Source: Phormidesmis priestleyi ULC007
GTDB lineage: Bacteria > Cyanobacteriota > Cyanobacteriia > Leptolyngbyales > Leptolyngbyaceae
NCBI RefSeq assembly: GCF_001895925.1
Contig: NZ_MPPI01000043.1
Location: forward strand, 1 to 42,125
DNA: 42,125 bases
Direction: 5' to 3'
In this document: piece by piece, positions 1-8,471 of the stretch
Layout: every line of letters starts with the position of its first letter
How positions within the stretch are numbered: the first letter of the stretch is position 1
Program-made: the position numbers and the translations under genes
The notes under the pieces: generated by a model
The model's database searches: none
Told to the model about the DNA's origin: nothing
What the model saw: the letters and a program-made list of their open reading frames with translations, nothing else

Positions 1-112
1 CGAACTCAGGTGTGAAACGTGACAGCGGCGAAGATAGTTGGAGGGTAGCCTCCCGCAAAAATAGCTCATCGCCAGGTTGAATATTAAAAGAACAAAGCCT
101 CCTTTCTTAGCT
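1..112. other. Left flank of the insertion sequence, no assignable gene
   Basis: This short stretch lies between the window edge and the left inverted repeat of the insertion sequence. On the minus strand a frame stays open to the window edge (it reads QPGDELFLREATLQLSSPL), but no initiation codon with a ribosome binding site was found and I do not recognise the peptide. Its last 25 bases form the left arm of the interrupted terminator described separately. Confidence 0.3.
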
Positions 113-1314
113 GAAGGGCAGGGTGGTTTCAAGTTAGCTAGTGAAAAACCTGATGCACCTGATTGGCGAGTTCTCGGATGCAGTCGGGGATCGTTCGGCA
201 CCCTAAACGACGGGCTAAGGTAATCAGAAACAGAGTTAAAAATTGCCCAACTAATGGGAGCATATCCGCCACGACGCGGCGGGTCATCTTCTTGAAGCGT
301 GACATCTTTGACCCAATGCAACCCATTTTCGATTTGCCAATGGCTGCGGGTCAGATCTAAAAATATGGTGGCATCTAGGCACAAATTGCTGAGGTAACAC
401 TGCTCCTCGGCAAAGGGCTTACCCGCACGAGTACCTTGACGGATGACCCAGACAATTCGGGTTATCCCAGCTTTTGCCCAGCGTTGGGGCAGATCATCAG
501 GAACGTGATAGACCTGGACAGTCCGCTGGGTTTGCTGACCATGCAGCGTCTCAGTGTGGGTGGTTTGGCTCAAGGGAGTCGCGTGGTGCAACAGGGAGCG
601 CATTTGGTCGTAAAGCTTTTTCTGATTGGCTTTGAGACTCACAAGATAGTGACAGTGCCGCGCTTCTAAGAGGTCCAACGTTTCGACTTGAGTAGGGAGG
701 GCATCGAGGCTAAAACTCAGGGGCAAGGACTGCGCCAAAGTTGGAGTACTGGTGACGACTTCTAGCAGGCGTTTGGCGACCCCAATTTCACTTTCTTTGG
801 CGTTGTCCATCAACTCCAAGCGCACCACCCCGACGCTTTGTCCATAGACCGATACCAGAGACGCGAAGTTTGCTCGTGCGTGTTGCCCCCAACCGCTGTG
901 CATTTGATGCTTTTGCCATCAATCGACCACAACAGACCTGCCAAGGTGGACGCGTGCCGCAAGGCCCAGCCATTAAAAATATTCACCCACTCTTGGGCAT
1001 CGACCTGCTGAAACGTCCGCCGAAAGGTCGAGTAGGACGGAAAGCGGGTGCAACTGGGGGGCAGTTCCAACAACTCACACAGGATGAGATGATGCGGGTA
1101 AAGGCAACCAGCGGACGATACCCCCAGTAGCCACATAAGCTGCCCAGCAATGCCAAAAATAGAATCAACCACAGCGGTTGGCTTTGTCCGCGTTTGCTGC
1201 GAGGGTCTGAGATCGTTTTTAATTGAGTGATGAGGGACATGGACTGATAGTTATATTTAAGGTTTCAGTCCATCCTCATTTTTCTCTCCTTACCTTGAAA
1301 CCACCCTGCCCTTC
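113..1314 (-). mobile_element. ISAs1-family insertion sequence (decayed)
   Basis: The element is bounded by a perfect 21-bp inverted repeat, at 113-133 (starting GAAGGGCAGGGTGG) and 1294-1314. It is about 1.2 kb long, which suits the ISAs1 family. It contains one transposase gene on the minus strand, broken by frameshifts. Outside the repeats lie near-identical direct sequences, TTCTTAGCTGAA on the left and TTCTTAGTTGAA on the right. They look like a target duplication that has since mutated once, although part of it overlaps the repeat ends, so the exact element boundary is uncertain by a few bases. Confidence 0.85.
138..1240 (-). pseudogene. ISAs1-family transposase, at least three frameshifts
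   Basis: Read on the minus strand, successive frames give a complete ISAs1 transposase. The N-terminus is MSLITQLKTISDPRSKRGQ followed by a hydrophobic stretch. Next come the catalytic block WSIDGKSIK and a second Asp block (FSLDALPTQVETLDLL), then HYLVSLKANQKKLY and the signature HWQIENGLHWVKDVTLQED, which carries the final acidic residue of the DDE triad. The protein ends RTIPDCIRELANQVHQVFH. Continuity requires frame changes near 1100, near 875 and near 255. The protein cannot be made as one chain, so the copy is very likely inactive unless supplied in trans. Sequencing error at all three sites is possible but unlikely. Confidence 0.85.
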
Positions 1315-1336
1315 TTAGTTGAAGGGGGGCTTTTTT
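1308..1336 (+). terminator. Rho-independent terminator, right half of a split site
   Basis: The stem GCCCTTC / GAAGGG with loop TTAGTT is followed by GGGC and six T. The mirror-image half lies left of the insertion sequence at about 96-118 (A-rich side, then CCTTTC-TTAGCT-GAAGGG). The two halves together would make a bidirectional terminator, so the insertion sequence appears to have landed in its loop or stem. Confidence 0.6.
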
Positions 1337-1599
1337 GCTTATAGTACTTCTCTTCGCTCTATCAATAGAAAATGCCGGAGCTTCTAATGCTATCTATGTA
1401 GAATTCAGATGAGACCTTTGCGATCGCCCCTACCATGCCGCAAGAATTGCCATCTGGGGAGGACTTTTGTTATGAAAGTCTATTGAGTTGATACAAAGTT
1501 GTGTGAGTCGGATTGCCATTCTGAAATTTCAAGAATCTGCTTGTTCATTGTCTGACGATCGTGGGAACACTAAACTAGTACAATTCGCAGGACGGGTTT

Positions 1600-2025
1600 A
1601 TGTCGAGTAGAGGCTTGAACAAGTGGATCGTTAGTGGTAATTTGGCGGCAGACGCTCAAATTAAAACCGTTGACTTGAAGAGTGGTGAGAAGGCTCAGGT
1701 GGCGACAGCGACGTTGTATGTGCAGAAGCCGCGCGATCGCGAAGAATCGTTCACTGTTTCCCTGAGCATTTGGGAGAAATCTTATGCTTGGCGTAAGCTT
1801 CAGTTCCTGAAGAAAGGGTCATTGATCATTTGCACTGGTAATGTTGAACCTAATCCTTTCATCTCAAGCAATGGAAATGTTCCTAGAGCAGGCTTGCAGA
1901 TGACAGTGCTAGATATCGATCTTGATATTGTTCGAGATGATGGAACTAAAGATAGTCGAGATGATGAAACTAAAGATAGTTCAATTGACAGTGCGTTTGT
2001 TGAGGGAGTGATGGCAACTGCTTGA
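1600..2025 (+). CDS. SSB-like single-stranded DNA-binding protein
   Basis: This 141-residue protein looks like an OB-fold SSB. It opens with NKWIVSGNLAADAQIKTV, which matches the 'xxVxLxGNLxxDPEIR' start of SSB proteins. A strand pattern then runs to about residue 108 (VATATLYVQ, ESFTVSLSIW, KGSLIICTGNVEP, GLQMTVLDIDL). The tail is acidic and carries an 8-residue duplication (RDDGTKDS / RDDETKDS). It lacks the usual DDDIPF-type C-terminal tip that recruits partner proteins, so it is probably a specialised paralogue and not the housekeeping Ssb. The start is supported by GGACGGG a few bases upstream. It converges on the next gene. Family assignment is fairly sure; the biological role is unknown. 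Confidence 0.75.
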   Translation: MSSRGLNKWIVSGNLAADAQIKTVDLKSGEKAQVATATLYVQKPRDREESFTVSLSIWEKSYAWRKLQFLKKGSLIICTGNVEPNPFISSNGNVPRAGLQMTVLDIDLDIVRDDGTKDSRDDETKDSSIDSAFVEGVMATA

Positions 2026-2069
2026 CGATCGCTCTTTCAGAAACGACGTTACTTCTGCCTTCTGTGATC

Positions 2070-2909
2070 TCACAGCATCCATTCAACCCCAATACCGAAA
2101 CGGTTATCGATGCCTCGCTTTGTGTTTTGATGCTGTAGGTCTGTAGAAAGACGAACTTGGTGGTTAAGAGCATAGCCAAAAGAGAGTGTAGAAAGTCCAG
2201 CTTCTTCGTCACTTCCTGGAGCGATCCAAGTCTGAGTGAGGCTAACATCAGCACCACCACTGCGTGAGAGAACTAACAGAAGGCGAAATCCTAGATTTAT
2301 GCCGCTAGTCGAATAGGCGTTGCTTTTTAGATTCCGATAGCCAATTACTGGGGCGACATTGATGTAGCTTCCCAAAGGGTACACATAGTAGTGTAAGTTG
2401 GTGCCCCAGGTTTGGCAGTTGTTATTGGACGCTATTTGAAAGTCTGCGCTAATTGTTGCGTGAGTACGACCGAGCCTTAAATCCTCAATGCTAACGTTAA
2501 AGTTTGGTGAATGATGGGACGATCGAACGCTTAAATATTGCACTCGGATACGGGTACGGAAGCTAGGGTCATTTGTAATATCAGCCGCAACATTAGGAAC
2601 TTCTTTGATCCAACGTTGAAGAGTAGGGCTGTTGTTAATGACTTTGGGATCGGGGTCGAGAGACGACGCAGTAGGTTGGAAAGCAGGTGGTTGAACAGCA
2701 GTCGCTGTGGGTTTCTCACTGCCGAAAGAGTTATCATCTGGTAGAGGAGCAACTTCATTCAGTGTCAACTCTTTGTTACGAAGGACAAGATCTTCCGCAG
2801 AGCGCGAGATTGTGTAGTCGATCGCTTGTGCCTTCAAAGAAAAAGTTGTTTCCAGTGAAAGGCAAAAGATTAGCTCTCGAAGGCAAGTGTAGGTTCTCTT
2901 TTTATTCAT
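2070..2909 (-). CDS. Exported beta-strand-rich protein, probable outer-membrane or periplasmic
   Basis: This is a 279-residue protein I cannot name. The first 30 residues resemble a signal peptide (Lys/Arg at the start, a hydrophobic core, then LKAQA before Ile-Asp). A Pro/Ser/Thr-rich linker follows at about 50-85. From about residue 115 to the end the sequence alternates hydrophobic and polar residues in strands (RIRVQYLSV, ATISADFQIAS, NLHYYVYPLG, INLGFRLLLVLS, LSTLSFGYALN) and finishes FGIGVEWML. This is the look of a small beta-barrel, although the last residue is Leu and not the usual aromatic. The ATG lies only about 10 bases downstream of the acsF terminator. Its promoter must therefore overlap that terminator or the acsF end, or it depends on read-through. 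Confidence 0.65.
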   Translation of the reverse strand: MNKKRTYTCLRELIFCLSLETTFSLKAQAIDYTISRSAEDLVLRNKELTLNEVAPLPDDNSFGSEKPTATAVQPPAFQPTASSLDPDPKVINNSPTLQRWIKEVPNVAADITNDPSFRTRIRVQYLSVRSSHHSPNFNVSIEDLRLGRTHATISADFQIASNNNCQTWGTNLHYYVYPLGSYINVAPVIGYRNLKSNAYSTSGINLGFRLLLVLSRSGGADVSLTQTWIAPGSDEEAGLSTLSFGYALNHQVRLSTDLQHQNTKRGIDNRFGIGVEWML

Positions 2910-2918
2910 TTAATTCAC

Positions 2919-2951
2919 ACAAAAAACGGCCCTGCATGAGACAGAGCCGTA
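2919..2951 (-). terminator. Rho-independent terminator of acsF
   Basis: On the minus strand the stem ACGGCTCTG / CAGGGCCGT (one mismatch) encloses the loop TCTCATG and is followed by TTTTTTG. It lies 23 bases beyond the acsF stop codon and directly ahead of the next minus-strand gene. Confidence 0.85.
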
Positions 2952-2973
2952 TCAACTAAAGGCAGCTAAAACC

Positions 2974-4050
2974 TTAGCGAACAGTGCCCTGAGCGGGGGC
3001 AGACGCGATCGGTTTCATCAAATACAGTCGTAGAAGTTGCCATGCGTTTGAAGCGTAAAGAGGAAGTTTTTGGAAAATTTGGAGAACTTTGGGAGTCTTG
3101 GAAGCGACGATCGTTGCCAAATCTCGGTTGTTCTGCACACAGACATCTAAACGCTGATAGAACTCTGGGCTATCTACATCTAACATCACTGGAAACACGC
3201 GCCCTGCGGTTTCGTTGGTCTTCTGAATGACGTAGGTTTCGTATTCGCGGGCATCAATTCCCAACACTTCGTAAAATCCAGGCTCTTGAGTGTCGCGGAT
3301 GTACATTGTGCCAAAGACTGCCAGCAGGAAGAACCGACACCAAAGCCTTGCTTTCCAGGTGTTTAGGTATTGAGGTTGAGCCTTCATGAGCGCGTCAAAG
3401 AAGTCACCATGACGATTCTCATCCTGACACCAATTCTCAAAGAAGCGGAAGATTGGGTAGATCCGCTTATCAGGATTTGCTTGAAGATGGCGATAAATTC
3501 TAATGTAACGCCAGTAGCCGATTTTTTCAGAGAGGTAGGTCGCGTAAAAAATAAACTCTGGTTTAAAGAAAGTGTATTTACGACTCTTGGTCAGAAACCC
3601 CAGATCTAGTGACAGATTAAAATCTGACATCGCTTTGTTGAGGAAGCCAGCATGACGAGCTTCGTCACGAGCCATTAGCCCAAAACATTCTGCTAATAAC
3701 GGGTTCTTATCTTTAAGCTTGCGGCTGAGTTCTTTGTAGAGCAGAAAGCCCGAAAACTCAGAGGTGCATGACCGCTCTAAAAATTCAACGAACTGCTTGC
3801 GAGTGTCCCAATCCATGTGATCCCAGGATTGATCAAACTCAGCATCCCGAACGAAGTGGTGACGGTTATAGTCAGCTCGAAACTCTTCTAAGATTGCTCT
3901 CAGTTCGTCTTCGTTGGGTGAAATGTCCATCTTCGCCATTGCATCAAAGTCTGTGGTGTAGAACTTTGGCGAAAGGATGGTTTCTTTAGCTGGAACTTTG
4001 ATTCCAGGACGGAGTTCTTCAAAGCCAGGTTTTTTAAGGGAATCTACCAT
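2974..4050 (-). CDS. acsF: Mg-protoporphyrin IX monomethyl ester oxidative cyclase (aerobic)
   Basis: AcsF is the oxygen-dependent diiron enzyme that closes the isocyclic ring of chlorophyll, turning Mg-protoporphyrin IX monomethyl ester into divinyl protochlorophyllide at the thylakoid surface. The protein has 358 residues, normal for the family. The diiron ligands are visible: Glu98 (TSEFSGF), Glu130 and His133 in DEARH, Glu175 (LSEKIGYW), and Glu211 and His214 in DENRH. The start [20 protein letters not shown] is as in other cyanobacteria. It is a single-gene unit with its own terminator and diverges from the TM2 gene across a 292-base spacer. Cyanobacteria often carry a second, low-oxygen copy; this sequence alone does not say which this is. 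Confidence 0.96.
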   Translation of the reverse strand: MVDSLKKPGFEELRPGIKVPAKETILSPKFYTTDFDAMAKMDISPNEDELRAILEEFRADYNRHHFVRDAEFDQSWDHMDWDTRKQFVEFLERSCTSEFSGFLLYKELSRKLKDKNPLLAECFGLMARDEARHAGFLNKAMSDFNLSLDLGFLTKSRKYTFFKPEFIFYATYLSEKIGYWRYIRIYRHLQANPDKRIYPIFRFFENWCQDENRHGDFFDALMKAQPQYLNTWKARLWCRFFLLAVFGTMYIRDTQEPGFYEVLGIDAREYETYVIQKTNETAGRVFPVMLDVDSPEFYQRLDVCVQNNRDLATIVASKTPKVLQIFQKLPLYASNAWQLLRLYLMKPIASAPAQGTVR

Positions 4051-4342
4051 AAGTAATAACCGCTCTTGTGTCTAACTTCTGCGTCTACAGGTTGGGCGCT
4101 GATGCAATGGCATCTCACTACGCTAGGGCGTTATGCTGATACAGGAGTACATTCTGAATATGTTCTTTAGTCTACCAAGCTGGAAGGTAATGAAAATAGG
4201 ACTTTTCGTTAAGAGTTGCAACAGAAACTCAAGTTCAGTAAGGCGATCGTAAGGAACTATATCTATCTTGATCGACTTACACAACTAAAGCAAAGTTTCT
4301 ATGATGAGAATTCAAGAGTATTCTGAAGCGTGACGAGAAGAT
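4051..4342. promoter_or_regulatory. Divergent promoter region between acsF and the TM2-domain gene
   Basis: This 292-base non-coding spacer separates two genes transcribed away from each other, so it must hold both promoters. It is AT-rich near the TM2 side. I could not assign -10/-35 boxes or an operator with confidence. Confidence 0.5.
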
Positions 4343-4825
4343 ATGAACAAAGTTGGCACCGCTTATGTTCTGTGGTTAGGCGGCTTGGTCGGGCTGGCAG
4401 GACTTCATCGCCTCTACAACGGCAAAATCTGGACGGGATTGCTCTGGTTGTTTAGCGGTGGGCTGTTTGGAGTTGGGCAGTTAGCAGATCTACTGTTTAT
4501 TCCCAAAATGGTTGAGACACACAATACCAAACGCGCCAGTCGCCTGAATGCTTCACCCGTGGGTGAGCCAGGAATTCATTATGTGGTCGAGATGTCGGAA
4601 TCAAAATCAAGTCTGGATCTTGGTCAAAGTCAGGCACTGATTCAGCTCCTGCAAGCGGCGGCGGAGCATAATGGAAGACTTTCAGTCACACAAGGTGTAA
4701 TGGCAACCGGGTTGGGATTTAGCGCGATCGAGGCTCTACTTCAAGGGATGGTCAGAACTGGATATGTCGAAGTTGGCAACGATCCAGAAACTGGAGTTGT
4801 GGTTTATGAGTTCAAGGAACTGTAG
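4343..4825 (+). CDS. TM2-domain membrane protein with C-terminal winged-helix-like region
   Basis: The first 55 residues match a TM2 domain: a first membrane helix (VLWLGGLVGLAGLHRLYNG), the conserved G-x-HR-x-Y turn, then WTGLLWLFSGGLFGVGQLADLLFIP. A soluble part of about 100 residues follows. Its end (LIQLLQAAAEHNGRLSVTQG ... ALLQGMVRTGYVEV) has the helix-turn-helix-strand rhythm of a small winged-helix, suggesting a sensor or adaptor at the inner face of the membrane. The function of TM2 proteins in cyanobacteria is unknown. GAGAAG upstream supports the ATG. It converges with the DUF2996 gene, with a hairpin between them. Confidence 0.75.
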   Translation: MNKVGTAYVLWLGGLVGLAGLHRLYNGKIWTGLLWLFSGGLFGVGQLADLLFIPKMVETHNTKRASRLNASPVGEPGIHYVVEMSESKSSLDLGQSQALIQLLQAAAEHNGRLSVTQGVMATGLGFSAIEALLQGMVRTGYVEVGNDPETGVVVYEFKEL

Positions 4826-4840
4826 ACTGGCTAATTTCGC

Positions 4841-4877
4841 GGTTATAGTCTGCCTTCGTTTAGGACAGACTACAACC
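4841..4877. terminator. Hairpin between convergent genes, probable bidirectional terminator
   Basis: A 12-bp stem (GGTTATAGTCTG / CAGACTACAACC, one mismatch) with a 13-base loop lies between the stop codons of two convergent genes. T-runs are short on both sides, so termination strength is uncertain. Confidence 0.65.
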
Positions 4878-4880
4878 AGC

Positions 4881-5525
4881 TTAGTTTTTAGCAAGCCACT
4901 TTTGACCGTTCAGGCGTTGAACCGCACCAAACACCAGTAGATCTAAAGTGACTTTGCGCTCATCAATGAGAAAGGACTCCATAGTGCTAGGTCTGCCCGT
5001 GCTTTCGGCACAGGAGAAGCCTTTTAGACCGTTAATTGTTTCGTCAAAAAAGTAAATATTAAACTGCCTGGGCTGTCTAGACGCTTTCCATTGCCCAACG
5101 ATTTGCCAAGATTCATTCGATTCGTATCCTTTAATTGGAATTTTCTTTTTCTCGAAAGCGAGATCGATGTCTTGAACACCTAGTTTTGCAAGTCCTTTTT
5201 TAAGGGCAGGGAGATAATCTTGCTGAACAAATTCATTTAAGGGTTTGTCTTCAAGGGCAGGAGCCTTTTCTTTCTTGGCTTTCGCAGGCTTGATCGCTTC
5301 CTCGCTAGGAGTTGTCTCTTTCGTGGTTGCTGCCTTGGGCTTTACCGCATTGGGGTTGTCTTCGGCGTTGACTGCGATCGGGTCAGGGGCGTTAGCAGTG
5401 GGAATCTGGGTGGTTTCAGGAGAAGACGTGCTGGGTGCATTGTCTTCTGCAACATCGGGAGCTTGCTTTTCAACCGTGCTGGGCGCTACTTCCCCGGCTT
5501 CGTTGTGGTTGGTTGGGTCTGCCAT
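4881..5525 (-). CDS. DUF2996 family protein
   Basis: The protein has 214 residues. The first 95 or so are disordered and rich in Ala, Pro, Thr, Glu and Lys. The C-terminal 115 form the DUF2996 domain, recognisable from LNEFVQQDYLPALKKGLAKL, a central ESWQIVGQWK and FFDETINGLKGFSCAESTG. The family is found in cyanobacteria and plastids and has no function I can state. No signal peptide or membrane helix is present, so it is probably soluble. It stands alone between two convergent or divergent neighbours. Confidence 0.8.
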   Translation of the reverse strand: MADPTNHNEAGEVAPSTVEKQAPDVAEDNAPSTSSPETTQIPTANAPDPIAVNAEDNPNAVKPKAATTKETTPSEEAIKPAKAKKEKAPALEDKPLNEFVQQDYLPALKKGLAKLGVQDIDLAFEKKKIPIKGYESNESWQIVGQWKASRQPRQFNIYFFDETINGLKGFSCAESTGRPSTMESFLIDERKVTLDLLVFGAVQRLNGQKWLAKN

Positions 5526-5629
5526 AGCTCAGGTGAGTCCTTTTCCTAGTGGGTTGATCGTCGATGAGACTGCGTTTCAATCTCCTGTGAACTTATGATA
5601 AACGATGAATACCAGGCATACTATGGCAT

Positions 5630-6550
5630 TTGGCAGAAACCCTGCATCAAAATTTAAACCAAAAACGATTGATTGAAGACTATCCGCTTTTTGAGGCAAA
5701 TCAAATGGACGATAGAGTGCAAGCGGTCAAACTAAACGTTTTGGCTGAGGGAAGTGGATTCCCGATTTTGTGTCTGCACGGGCATCCAGGAGCAGGACGG
5801 AGTTTATCAGTGTTTACGCAGCATTTATCTCAGCGATTTCGGACGATCGCACCTGACCTGCGGGGCTATGGTGATAGCCAAACGCAAAAAGACTTCTTGA
5901 TGATCGATCACCTAACTGACTTAGAAATCGTGCTCGATCGCTATCGTGTTTCTCGCTGTCTAGTTTTGGGGTGGTCTTTGGGCGGAATCTTAGCCGTCGA
6001 GTTAGCCCTGAAATTTCCGGAACGGGTGAGTGGATTGATTTTGGTGGCAACGTCTGCGCGCCCATGGGGAGACCATCCACCGATTAGTTTGCAAGACAAT
6101 GTTTATACCGGAATTGCGGCAATTTTGAATCGATTGCAGCCGGGATGGCAATGGAATATTGACACCTTTGGCAAGCGATCGCTCTTTCGCCATCTCGTCC
6201 AAACTCACACGCCTGCAACCTACAAATATTTGGCAAATGAAGCGATGTATGCATATCTCAAAACGTCGGGAGCCGCAACACGAGCGCTGAGTGTTGCCCT
6301 TCAGCAGGGCTATAATCGCCTATCTGATCTCGACAAAATCCAATGTCCTTGTTTAGTGTTAGCCGGAGAGCAGGATCGGCACATCACGGCTGCTTCTAGT
6401 CGAGAAATGGTGCGATCGCTGCAAAATTGCGAGTCCCATTGTTACCCCAATACGGCTCACTTGCTGCCGTGGGAGATTCCTGATCAGATTTTGGCAGATA
6501 TCGATCGATGGTTAGCTATCCATCCTGAAGTCATTCAGGATCTTATTTGA
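5630..6550 (+). CDS. Alpha/beta hydrolase
   Basis: This is an alpha/beta-hydrolase-fold enzyme. Visible elements are the oxyanion loop LCLHGHPGAGRS, the strand and turn TIAPDLRGYGDS, the nucleophile elbow GWSLGG (Ser), the acid region VLAGEQDRHI (Asp) and the catalytic His in NTAHLLPWE. The substrate cannot be told; the set resembles peroxidase-like and epoxide-hydrolase-like members. The longest reading starts at TTG 5630; an ATG at 5705 (MDDRVQAVKLNVLAEG) begins right at the domain and may be the true start. The stop codon abuts that of the DUF1816 gene with no base between. Confidence 0.85.
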   Translation: MAETLHQNLNQKRLIEDYPLFEANQMDDRVQAVKLNVLAEGSGFPILCLHGHPGAGRSLSVFTQHLSQRFRTIAPDLRGYGDSQTQKDFLMIDHLTDLEIVLDRYRVSRCLVLGWSLGGILAVELALKFPERVSGLILVATSARPWGDHPPISLQDNVYTGIAAILNRLQPGWQWNIDTFGKRSLFRHLVQTHTPATYKYLANEAMYAYLKTSGAATRALSVALQQGYNRLSDLDKIQCPCLVLAGEQDRHITAASSREMVRSLQNCESHCYPNTAHLLPWEIPDQILADIDRWLAIHPEVIQDLI

Positions 6551-6850
6551 CTACTTGAGAATGCTTGAGATCTGAGTTTTGTTTGCACCTCGATCGCTCT
6601 TTTCGTCATAAACCGTTAAATTCGTGGGCTTACAGCGCTTCACCTTAACCGTGATGTTTTGTGCGCCTTCTTGCTCTAAATCTTGAATGTATCCTCCCTG
6701 ATGGGCCTTGGCTTCCTCAACATTCAGAAAAGGGCCAAAGTAGTAAAGACAACGGGGACTATCCGTCGTGATTTCGACCCACCAGGCAAGCCCTAGAGCG
6801 CTTAAAAGATTTGTCAGTAACTCATTCATAGGCTTCGTCGATTTAAACAA
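6551..6850 (-). CDS. DUF1816 domain protein
   Basis: This small soluble protein of 99 residues (or 92 if it starts at the ATG at 6829, MNELLTNLL) carries a DUF1816 core: AWWVEITTDSPRCLYYFGPF, the helix NVEEAKAHQGGYIQDLEQEG and a final strand ITVKVKRCKP. The family is cyanobacterial and compact; some members are associated with phycobilisome linker-like regions, but no role is proven. It converges head-on with the hydrolase gene. Confidence 0.8.
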   Translation of the reverse strand: MFKSTKPMNELLTNLLSALGLAWWVEITTDSPRCLYYFGPFLNVEEAKAHQGGYIQDLEQEGAQNITVKVKRCKPTNLTVYDEKSDRGANKTQISSILK

Positions 6851-6934
6851 ACACGTTAGAGAGCGCCCTACGCTTTAATCTCGTAGACTCAAACGTCCAA
6901 GCTTCTTTGTACTGGGTTACATCTTGTTTTTCAA

Positions 6935-8383
6935 TCACATTGACTTCTTTGACAAATCTATTTGTATCGTGCTTGCCCAGCGCTGTCGATAGATTTCGTA
7001 GAGCGCCATCCCGGCGGCAACTGAGGCATTTAAGCTCGGCGTATTGCCTTGGAGAGGGATGGACACCAATACATCACAGCTTTTTTGCATGGTCACACTG
7101 AGTCCTTCGCCTTCTGCCCCAATTACCAAAACGGCTGCTTTGGCAAAATCGACTGTGTGAATGGGTTGGCTAGACTCAGCGGCGGTGCCATAGATCCAGA
7201 AACCTGCTTCTTTTAACTCTTCTAGAGCACGAGTTAAATTAATGACTCGCGCAATTGAGAAGTTTTCGATCGCACCCGCCGCTACCTTTACCACTGTAGA
7301 AGTGACTCCAACCGCTCGCCGTTGAGGAATCACGAGTCCTTGTGCACCTAGAGCTTCAGCCGTGCGAATGATTGCGCCCAAATTGTGGGGATCGGTGATG
7401 CTATCTGCGACAACGATGACAGGGTGATCAGACGTAGACTTTGCTCGTTCGATCAGTTCACCGATCTCGACATATTCGTAGGGAGCGACTTGAGCCGCAA
7501 CGCCTTGATGGTTTCCTCGGTGAGTGATTTGGTCAAGCCGATTGGGTTCGACTTCATCAATCACCGTGCCGTTTGACTTTGCCTCAGTCAGCAGCGTATG
7601 GAAGCGGGGATCGTAGCGTAGGCGAGGTGTAATCCAAACGCGGTTAAGTGATCGATCGCCCTGAAGTGCTGCCAGAACGGTATGCCGTCCATAAATTAGA
7701 TCAGTGTCTTCTTCTTCAGCCGGAGCTTGCTGATCAACCTGGTCGGCTCCATAGAACGATCGCTTGACTTCTCCGCCATAGGAAGCGGCTTTTGCTCCTC
7801 CATAAGCCGCTCCATAAGAAGACCATTTTGTGGCTCTGGGTGCAGATTGTCTAAGCTCGTTGGCTCTGGAGTCTGAGCGTCTTGGCTCACTCGATCGACT
7901 GTCTTCCCGTCTGGGTTCACGAGATTTAAAGTCGGGTCTGGGTTCGTCGGATCTAGAGTCTGAGCGTCTGGGTTCACGAGATTTAAAGTCGGGTCTGGAT
8001 TCGCGAGGTTTGAAGTCAGATCGCCTGGGTTCGCTCGATCGCAGCTTCGGTTTTGCCCCATCAGAGTCACGACGCTTGTATCCGCCTTCAGTCCGAGGGT
8101 TTTCAGGGCGATCGGAGCTTCTCTCTGAACTGAATTCGCGGCGTTGATAGCCACCTTCCGATCGGCTATTCTCACTACGAGCGGGTCTTTCGGGTCTAAA
8201 TTTTCCGTTTCGCTCAAACTTCTTAGCAGGGCGATCTTGCCCTCGGCTGGCTTCTGAATCGGGTTTTGTGTAGGCGCGCCCTTTTCTTCCAGCGATAATT
8301 CGCTTGCCTTTAAGTTTTGGCTTAACTACAGAGCCTCTGCTAGACCGATCCTGATCGTCAGAATCGCGTTTTTTGATGGACAT
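6935..8383 (-). CDS. rlmB: 23S rRNA 2'-O-methyltransferase RlmB-like (TrmH/SPOUT family) with long disordered N-terminus
   Basis: The C-terminal 260 residues are a SPOUT-class RNA ribose methyltransferase. [19 protein letters not shown] opens the small RNA-binding domain. The knotted SAM-binding core shows [30 protein letters not shown] and [20 protein letters not shown]. This fits the enzyme that methylates a 23S rRNA guanosine in the peptidyl-transferase region. The first 220 residues are a disordered, Arg/Asp/Ser/Glu-rich extension not needed for the fold. It contains an in-frame 57-bp (19-residue) repeat, seen at 7911 and again at 7968. It lies 88 bases downstream of mrnC on the same strand and is probably cotranscribed with it. 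Confidence 0.9.
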   Translation of the reverse strand: MSIKKRDSDDQDRSSRGSVVKPKLKGKRIIAGRKGRAYTKPDSEASRGQDRPAKKFERNGKFRPERPARSENSRSEGGYQRREFSSERSSDRPENPRTEGGYKRRDSDGAKPKLRSSEPRRSDFKPRESRPDFKSREPRRSDSRSDEPRPDFKSREPRREDSRSSEPRRSDSRANELRQSAPRATKWSSYGAAYGGAKAASYGGEVKRSFYGADQVDQQAPAEEEDTDLIYGRHTVLAALQGDRSLNRVWITPRLRYDPRFHTLLTEAKSNGTVIDEVEPNRLDQITHRGNHQGVAAQVAPYEYVEIGELIERAKSTSDHPVIVVADSITDPHNLGAIIRTAEALGAQGLVIPQRRAVGVTSTVVKVAAGAIENFSIARVINLTRALEELKEAGFWIYGTAAESSQPIHTVDFAKAAVLVIGAEGEGLSVTMQKSCDVLVSIPLQGNTPSLNASVAAGMALYEIYRQRWASTIQIDLSKKSM

Positions 8384-8471
8384 GAGTTTAAATTCCTGAC
8401 AAGTTTCAGTGATCGGTCGAGCGAGTTGCCAATGCTAGAGAAAACTAGCCGTCTGCCTTCTGAACGTTGGC

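Noticed and set aside
2060-2075. TGTGATCTCACA dyad at the end of the exported-protein gene as a CRP-type cAMP-receptor site
   Set aside because: The half-sites are separated by 2 bases and not the 6 of CRP-family sites, and it lies at the 3' end of a gene, not at a promoter.
5245-5598. A 117-codon plus-strand frame antisense to the DUF2996 gene with hydrophobic segments
   Set aside because: It mirrors the Ala/Pro/Thr-rich linker on the other strand; Ala-rich coding DNA read backwards often gives false membrane helices, and no start signal is present.
7696-8217. A 173-codon frame overlapping the N-terminus of the RlmB-like gene on the same strand
   Set aside because: It exists only because the repeated Arg/Ser/Asp-coding DNA lacks stop codons in a second frame. 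Its Asn-Pro-Asp-Pro pattern is a frame-shifted echo of the repeat, with no domain and no ribosome binding site.
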